A stretch of DNA of 64,000 nucleotides from Orientallactaga sibirica (taxonomy: Eukaryota > Chordata > Mammalia > Rodentia > Dipodidae): positions 4,273,001 to 4,337,000 of the forward strand of contig JAEOAD010002279.1 of NCBI GenBank assembly GCA_036365145.1, given 5' to 3'. The notes under the pieces were generated by a model. The model ran no database searches, was not told the DNA's origin, and saw nothing but the letters and a program-made list of their open reading frames with translations. The position numbers and the translations under genes were made by a program. Shown here piece by piece: positions 33,780 through 64,000 of this stretch (position 1 is its first letter; every line of letters begins with the position of its first letter).

Positions 33780-34070
33780 AAAAAAAACTTAGAAGATAAG
33801 GACATAGAGAAGAGAAAAGAAGGTTCCCATTTCCAGCTGGACCTGTGGCCCTGGTGGGCATTCCTGCAGCTTCCTTCCTAGCAGGGTCTGTTGGGGTGGG
33901 TCAGTGACAGCACAAGTATTTCCGGTCCTGGCCAGAATGCACAAGTGGCCCAGAGGCACTATTGCAGTAGGAGTTGTGCAGCATGCTTCTGAAATTCCTT
34001 ATGCTGTTCTGGCTGCATTCTCATGAGAAAGACTTCCCCTCACAAGCTATCCACAGCCTTCTTCTCAGCT
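33780..34070. other. Unique spacer, nothing seen
   Basis: About 290 bases without SINE, ORF or motif that I can name. Confidence 0.5.
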
Positions 34071-34074
34071 AAAT

Positions 34075-35125
34075 TTTTTTTAACTATTATAATTTTTATT
34101 TTAGAGTGAGAGGGAAAGAGAGAGAATGGGCACGCCAGGGCCTCAGCCACTGCAGTCAAACTCCAGATGTTTGCGCTATCTAGTGGGCATGTGCAACCTT
34201 ACGCTTGCCTCGCCTATGTGCGTCTGGCTAAGTGGGATCTGGAGAGTCGAACGTGGGTCCTTAGGCTTCACAGGCAAGCGCCTTAACCGCTAAGCCATCT
34301 CTCCAGCCCTTATTTGAGAGAGAGAAAGAGGCAGAGAGAGAGGGAGAGAATGGGCACGCCAGGGCCTCTAGCCACTGCAAACAAACTCCAGATGCATGCG
34401 CCTCCTTATGCAGCTGGCTTACGTGGGTCCTGGAGAATCGAACTGGGGTCCTTCGGCTTTGCAGGCCAAGTGCCTTAACTGCTAAGCTAGCTGTCCAGCC
34501 CCCCCCCTGTTTTTATTTTATTTTATTTATTTTATTTATTTATTAGAGAGAGAGAGAGAGAGAATGGACACGCCAGGGCCTCCATCCACTGCAAATGAAC
34601 TTCAGGTGCATGCGCTTCCTTGTGCATCTGGCTAATGTGGGTCCTGGGGAATCAAACCTGGGTCCTTTGGCTTTGCAGGCAAACACCTTATCCACTAAGC
34701 CATCCTTCCAGGCCCCTGTTTTTTTAATATTTATTTATATATTTTTAAATATATTGTATTTATTTATTTGAGAGCGAGAAAGAGGCAGAGAGAGAGAAAG
34801 AATGGGCACACCAGGGTCTCCAGCCACTGCAAACAAACTCCAGATGCATGTGCCCCCTTGTGCATCTGGCTAATGTGCGTCCTGGAGAGTTGAACCGGGA
34901 TCCTTTGGCTTTGCAGGCAAACGCCTTAACAGCTAAGCCATCTCTCCAGCCCTAATATTTATTTATTTATTTGAGAGCGAGAGAGAGAATGGGCACACCA
35001 GATCCTCTAGCTACTGCACACAAATTCCAGACTCATAAGTCACCTTGTACATCTGGCTTACATGGGTCCTGGGGAATCGAACCAGGGTCCTTTGGCTTTG
35101 TAGGCTAAGCCATCTCTCCAGCCTG
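34075..35125 (-). repeat. Run of five t-SINEs, all antisense
   Basis: Consecutive elements at 34085-34308 (long form), 34311-34500, 34515-34715, 34745-34952 and 34955-35122 lie in the same orientation with little between them. Each has its own GAGA tract and 3' end. The members differ by many substitutions, so these are separate insertions and not a recent array. Confidence 0.8.
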
Positions 35126-35455
35126 GGAGGAAAGTTTATATTTTGGCTCACAGTCTTGAGGGGAAGCTTCATGATGGCAGGGGACAGCACAGCATGAGCA
35201 GAAGCTGGATGTCACCTCTGCCACCGCAGCCGGAAAACAGCAGCAGGACAGTGAGCTGAACTAACAGTGGGGGCTGACAAACTTCAAAGCCCACCCCCCA
35301 GACATACCTCCTCCAGAATCCACCTTTGTCAAGTTGCCATCAGCTGGGAAATCCAGCATTCAGAACACATAAGTTCAAACCACCACCAGGACCAAGCTAC
35401 TTCCCCTTCTGGTACAGGTGGCCATTGCAGATCTCAGAACGTGTCAACTTGGTGA
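35126..35455 (-). repeat. LTR-like interspersed repeat, copy 2, next to CDCP2 start
   Basis: Shares 'tttggctcacagtcttgagg', 'catgatggcaggg' and 'tcagctggga' with the copy at 48721-49080. It ends about 210 bases before the CDCP2 start codon. Confidence 0.55.
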
Positions 35456-35664
35456 CACTAGATCCGTCACCTTAGCGTGGAGTGAAGGAAGCACCTTGGG
35501 GATCAGCTTACTAATTCAAGGGCCAATGAATTATTCATATTACCATTAACTTGAAGGCCTTTCCAGCCTCACCTCTCTTCCCTCCTCCCCCACCCATCTC
35601 CGCACAGACCCCTTAGATCCTGGCCTCTGAATGGAACAGCCCTAAGGATATCCCTGGTGAGGAG
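35456..35664 (+). promoter_or_regulatory. CDCP2: Presumed CDCP2 5' UTR and promoter-proximal region
   Basis: This is non-repetitive DNA between the LTR-like element and the CDCP2 ATG. A CCAAT pentamer is at 35523-35527. No clear TATA box, CpG island or initiator can be fixed by eye, so the transcription start is unknown. Confidence 0.3.
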
Positions 35665-59511
<23,847 letters not shown>

Positions 59512-61034
59512 GCAAACGCGGGAAAGGGGTAAGGACCTGGTGTTCCCTGGGAGGCAGGTTGGGGACTCCCACCAGCGCAAAGATGGGGCCTCCTTGACTT
59601 GTTTGTGACCATGGGCAAGTCATGTCCCTCACTGAATCTCATTTTTGTGTGTATGTGTGTGTTTTTTTCTAGGTAGAGTCTTGCTCTAGCCCAAGCTGAC
59701 CTGGAATTCACTATGTAGTCTCAGGGTGGCCTCGAACTCATGGCGATCCTGCCTCTGCCTCCCAAGTGCTGGGATGAAAGGCGTGCGCCACCATGCCCGC
59801 CCCACACTGAATCTCTGTTTCCTGCCCCGCTCCCTCACTGTGCTAGGGCAGGGCTCAGAGTGGAGCGTGAGTAGATAAAGGCTCTAAAGACCACAGAACG
59901 CCACATATGTGAGTGTAATTGCTGTTAGCATTTTAAAGATAATTCTGCTATGAAAAAGAATGCTCCCGGACAAGTGTGGTGGCGCACGCCTTTCATCCCA
60001 GCACTGGGGAGGCAGAGGTAGGAGGATTGCCGTGAGTTCAAGGCCACCCTGAGACTACAGAGTGAATTCCAGGTCAGCCTGGGCTAGAGTGAAAAACCCT
60101 TGAAAAACAAAACAAAACAAAAAAACCTAAAAATAATTAAAATGTGTCATCTTGCTCAAGTCACCATGCAAGCTACGCGTAATTGCCCCCATTTCACAGT
60201 TGAGGAAACTGAGGCTGCCAAAGGAAAGCACTGTGTCAAGGTTCATGGCTATGAAAGGCTGAAGTTGACTGAGGGAGGCCTTTCCTCCCTGAGCGGGAGA
60301 GGGGGGGATCGAACAGCGAGTGGGGCCTCCCTAGATCCCTCAGCCGCAACGGTAGCATCTGCTTGGAAGAGCACACGAGAGGACACGTCTGTCCTCTTGG
60401 CACATGTGCCCAGAACGTGCCATTCTCACCCTCTGGGCAGCCAACATGGTGATTATTTGTGTGAGCTGCGGGAAATGACTGTCATTTGGGAAGGGACGGT
60501 GACTATTTAGAACTGAAAGGGCTGAAAATGATCAACTAGCCACTAAGACTGTGTCCAGAAAGAATAATCGAGTAATGTGAGTGAGCACCAAGCTGCTCGC
60601 TTGCTCACCTGCCCACACGCAGGTGAGCTCTGTGTTCAGAGCGGGGCCTCGCTCCCACACATAAGCGTGTGCATCATGGACAGGAGTACTGGGTCCTGCT
60701 GCCAGCCTGTCTCTGCACAGCTGATGTCACTCATGAGGAGGGACTGTGGCAAGTGGATGTGCTGGACTCTGGGGAAAACACCCTTTAAGACTACAAGTCA
60801 GGGGCTGGAGAGAGGCTTAGCAGTTAAGGCATTTGCCTGCGAAGCAAAGGATCCTGGTTCGATTCTCCAGGGCCCACGTAATCAAACTCTCTCTCTCTGC
60901 TTGCAAATAAATAAAAATTGGGGGAAAAAAAATCTTTAAAAAAAAAAAAAAAAAAGACTACCAGTCAGACAGTGGCTTCCTTTCCAGTTCTTGCCCTCGC
61001 TCCGGCTCTGGGTGAGCTAGAGAGGGTTTAGATT
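59512..61034 (+). other. CDCP2 3' UTR and downstream DNA
   Basis: Contains B1(-) 59668-59800, B1(+) 59970-60110, an ancient MIR-like stretch at 60150-60260, unique DNA to 60800 and a shortened t-SINE(+) 60802-60915. No AATAAA lies in unique sequence soon after the stop; the first ones are inside or beside SINEs (for example near 60906), so the poly(A) site is not assigned. A 136-codon + frame at 60100-60510 starts in a B1 tail and is not called. Confidence 0.5.
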
Positions 61035-61248
61035 AGATTTATTTATTTATTAGAGACACATAGAGGGAGAGAGACACACAGAGAGAAAGTGAGAGAGAAT
61101 GGGCGTGCCAGGGCCTCCAGCCACTGCAAATGAACTCCAAACGCACGTGCCACCTTGTGCATCTGGCTTACATGAGATCTGGAGAATTGAACTGGGGTCC
61201 TTAGGCTTCGCAGGCATGCGCCTTAACCTCTAAGCCATCTCTCCAGCC
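61035..61248 (-). repeat. t-SINE(-)
   Basis: A complete antisense element ending at the left edge of duplication 4. Confidence 0.8.
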
Positions 61249-61249
61249 T

Positions 61250-62424
61250 TAGGGGAAGGGTGTTTTATCTCCCTGAGACTCATCGTCTCATGCACCGTGG
61301 AGTGGGGCTAGAAGCACTTGTGATGATTAAGTGATAGGACATGGGCACAGTGCCCCACACATACCTTCTGCTAGATAGATTCAACAAGCAGTGGCTGCAG
61401 GCCTAAGGAGTCCTCCATGTCATCCCACCCCTAAATCTGCCCCCAGGGACACTGCTTTGCTTTCTCCAACAGACCCACACTACCCCCACAGGTTTCAGCG
61501 GACCCCACCTACCACAGTACCCCAGGCCTGTGCCTCAGGTTTGTCTTTGCTCCAGGGGGCCCCTGACCAATTTTAAGGGTGGCGTCCACACCTGTCACCC
61601 TGTACTCTGTGCCTGTTTTATTTTCTTTCTTTTTTTGTTTTTTTTAAAATATTTTATTTTTATTTATTTATTTGACAGAGAAAAGGGAGGGGAAGAGAGA
61701 GAGAGAGAGAGAGAGAGAGAAAATGGGTGCACCAGGGCCTCCAGCCACGGAAAACAAACTCCAGACTCGTGCGCCCCCTTGTGTATCTGGCTAACATGGG
61801 TCCTGGGGAATCGAACCTGGGTCCTTTGGCTTTGCAGGCAAATACCTTAACCACTAAGCCATCCCTCCCAGCCCTTGTTTTTTTTTTTTTTTTTTTTTTT
61901 TTGAGGTAGGGTCTCACTCTAGCCCAGGCTGACCCAGAATTCACTCAGTATTCTCAGGGTTGTGGCCTTGAACTCATGGCGACCCTCCTACTTCTGCCTC
62001 CCGAGTGCTGGGATTAAAGGTGTGCGCCACTGCTTTCAGCCTGCTTTATTTTCTTTGCAGCATCTGAAGGGGTGTTCGATGTGTTTGCAAGCAGAGATGT
62101 GTGCATGTGGGGCACAGCCAGCCAGAGGTCCCAGGAAGGATAGCCAGCCAGGCTCCCTGCTCCTCCCCTTCTGATAGAGTGGGTGCTGTTAATGTGAGTC
62201 AGCCTCTCTAGGACACAGATGAGTCCAGTGGATCCTAAGCACATGTGGGGGACCACAGAGAAATCAGAGAAATAAACAAGTGCTTTCCTGTCAAACGTTT
62301 TTTTTTTTTTTTTTTTTTTTTTGGTTTTTCAAGGTAGGGTCTCACTAGCTCAGGCTGACCTGGAATTCACTATGTAGTCTCAGGGTGGCCTTGAACTACA
62401 GCAATCCTCCTGTCTCTGCCTCCC
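61250..62424 (+). repeat. Direct duplication 4, left copy (1175 bp)
   Basis: From 'taggggaagggtgtttt' to a B1(-) that breaks off at 'ctctgcctccc'. Contents: unique DNA 61251-61630, t-SINE(-) 61645-61875, B1(-) 61895-62040, unique DNA 62041-62295, partial B1(-) 62325-62424. No exon was recognised. Confidence 0.92.
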
Positions 62425-63468
62425 TAGGGGAAGGGTGTTTTATCTCCTGAGACTCATCGTCTCATGCACCGTGGAGTGGGGCTAGAAGCACTTGTGATGA
62501 TTAAGTGATAGGACATGGGCACAGTGCCCCACACATACCTTCTGCTAGATAGATTCAACAAGCAGTGGCTGCAGGCCTAAGGAGTCCTCCATGTCATCCC
62601 ACCCCTAAATCTGCCCCCAGGGACACTGCTTTGCTTTCTCCAACAGACCCACACTACCCCCACAGGTTTCAGCGGACCCCACCTACCACAGTACCCCAGG
62701 CCTGTGCCTCAGGTTTGTCTTTGCTCCAGGGGGCCCCTGACCAATTTTAAGGGTGGCGTCCACACCTGTCACCCTGTACTCTGTGCCTGTTTTATTTTCT
62801 TTCTTTTTTTGTTTTTTTAAAAATATTTTATTTTTATTTATTTATTTGACAGAGAAAAGGGAGGGGAAGAGAGAGAGAGAGAGAGAGAAAATGGGTGCAC
62901 CAGGGCCTCCAGCCACGGAAAACAAACTCCAGACTCGTGCGCCCCCTTGTGTATCTGGCTAACATGGGTCCTGGGGAATCGAACCTGGGTCCTTTGGCTT
63001 TGCAGGCAAATACCTTAACCACTAAGCCATCCCTCCCAGCCCTTGTTTTTTTTTTTTTTTTTTTTTTTTTTTTGAGGTAGGGTCTCACTCTAGCCCAGGC
63101 TGACCCAGAATTCACTCAGTATTCTCAGGGTTGTGGCCTTGAACTCATGGCGACCCTCCTACTTCTGCCTCCCGAGTGCTGGGATTAAAGGTGTGCGCCA
63201 CTGCGCCCAGCCTGCTTTATTTTCTTTGCAGCATCTGAAGGGGTGTTCGATGTGTTTGCAAGCAGAGATGTGTGCATGTGGGGCACAGCCAGCCAGAGGT
63301 CCCAGGAAGGATAGCCAGCCAGGCTCCCTGCTCCTCCCCTTCTGATAGAGTGGGTGCTGTTAATGTGAGTCAGCCTCTCTAGGACACAGATGAGTCCCGA
63401 GTGGATCCTAAGCACATGTGGGGACCACAGAGAAATCAGAGAAATAAACAAGTGCTTTCCTGTCAAAC

Positions 63469-63502
<34 letters not shown>

Positions 63503-63603
63503 GTTTTTCAAGGTAGGGTCTCACTAGCTCAGGCTGACCTGGAATTCACTATGTAGTCTCAGGGTGGCCTTGAACTTACAGCAATCCTCCTGTCTCTGCC
63601 TCC
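62425..63603 (+). repeat. Direct duplication 4, right copy
   Basis: The same order as 61250-62424 with only a few substitutions and changes in run length (GA and T tracts). The final B1(-) is complete to about 63643, so the right flank is ancestral. Confidence 0.92.
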
Positions 63604-63654
63604 CGAGTGCTGGAATTAAAGGCGTGTGCCACTACGCCCAGCTCTCAAGCATTT

Positions 63655-64000
63655 TTAAAAATTTATTTATTTATTTGAGAGAGAGAAAGAAGCGACAGAT
63701 AGACAGATAGACAGATAGATGATAGATAGACAGACAGACAAAGAAAATGAGAGAGAGAATGTGCTTCAGGGCCTCCAGGCACTGCAGACAAACTCCAGAT
63801 GCATGTGCCCCCTTGTGCATCTGGCTTACGTGGGTCTTGGGGAATTGGACCTGGCTCCTTTGGCTTTGCAGGCAAGCGCCTTAACCACTAAGCCATCTCT
63901 CTAGCCCCAAGCATTTTTTTTGAGGCAACTCCAATACACTGGCCTTAAAAAATTTTTTTTGTTTATTTTTATTTATTTGAGAGCAACAGATAGAAAGAGA
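63655..64000 (-). repeat. t-SINE(-) with (GATA)n, and the start of another
   Basis: t-SINE(-) 63665-63908 carries a GATA/GACA microsatellite (63695-63740) in its GAGA tract. A further t-SINE(-) begins near 63955 and is cut by the window end. Confidence 0.8.

Noticed and set aside
34075..35125. Regularly spaced repeats resembling an array
   Set aside because: These are diverged SINEs in a mammalian genome, not a CRISPR or satellite array.
60100..60510. 136-codon + frame downstream of CDCP2
   Set aside because: Starts in a B1 A-rich tail and passes through a MIR-like element; no domain.

Overview
This is mammalian nuclear DNA from a myodont rodent. It is saturated with two SINE families: a 7SL-derived B1-type SINE, and a tRNA-derived SINE of about 200 bp that opens with 'ggctggagagatggctta', carries pol III A- and B-box-like blocks and ends in a pyrimidine tract plus an AAATAAA-rich tail. 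The form of both families makes a jerboa-type (dipodoid) rodent my best guess, but this is pattern memory, not a search. There are no bacterial, viral or CRISPR features. In the annotation 'B1' means the first family and 't-SINE' the second; (+) and (-) give element orientation, and repeat edges are good to about 15 bases.

Three protein genes are visible. (1) The terminal exon of CYB5RL (NADH-cytochrome b5 reductase-like) lies at 3108-3311 on +. (2) A Tctex1-domain (dynein light chain Tctex-type family) gene on the - strand is reconstructed here from three exons, 29048-28956, 18989-18915 and 18309-17962, giving about 171 aa. (3) The complete CDCP2 gene (CUB domain-containing protein 2) lies on + from 35665 to 59511. 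It has six coding exons and about 540 aa: signal peptide, three CUB domains, a ZP-N-like domain and a C-terminal membrane helix. CYB5RL followed by CDCP2 in the same direction matches mammalian synteny at human 1p32.3. The Tctex1 gene lies between them, convergent with CYB5RL and divergent from CDCP2.

The outstanding structural feature is four head-to-tail, near-identical direct duplications: 6392-13502 (unit about 3.55 kb), 42424-44785 (unit 1181 bp), 51971-55757 (unit about 1.89 kb) and 61250-63603 (unit 1175 bp). The second duplicates the CUB2 exon of CDCP2 perfectly in frame, so a four-CUB protein could be encoded. The third duplicates the ZP-N exon, but that copy carries three indels and a premature stop. 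Real local duplication and false duplication during assembly are both possible, and the indel pattern in some copies favours the latter. Smaller oddities are an 88-bp inverted templated insertion, an LTR-like element just upstream of CDCP2, a bipartite L1-like 3' end and several compound microsatellites.
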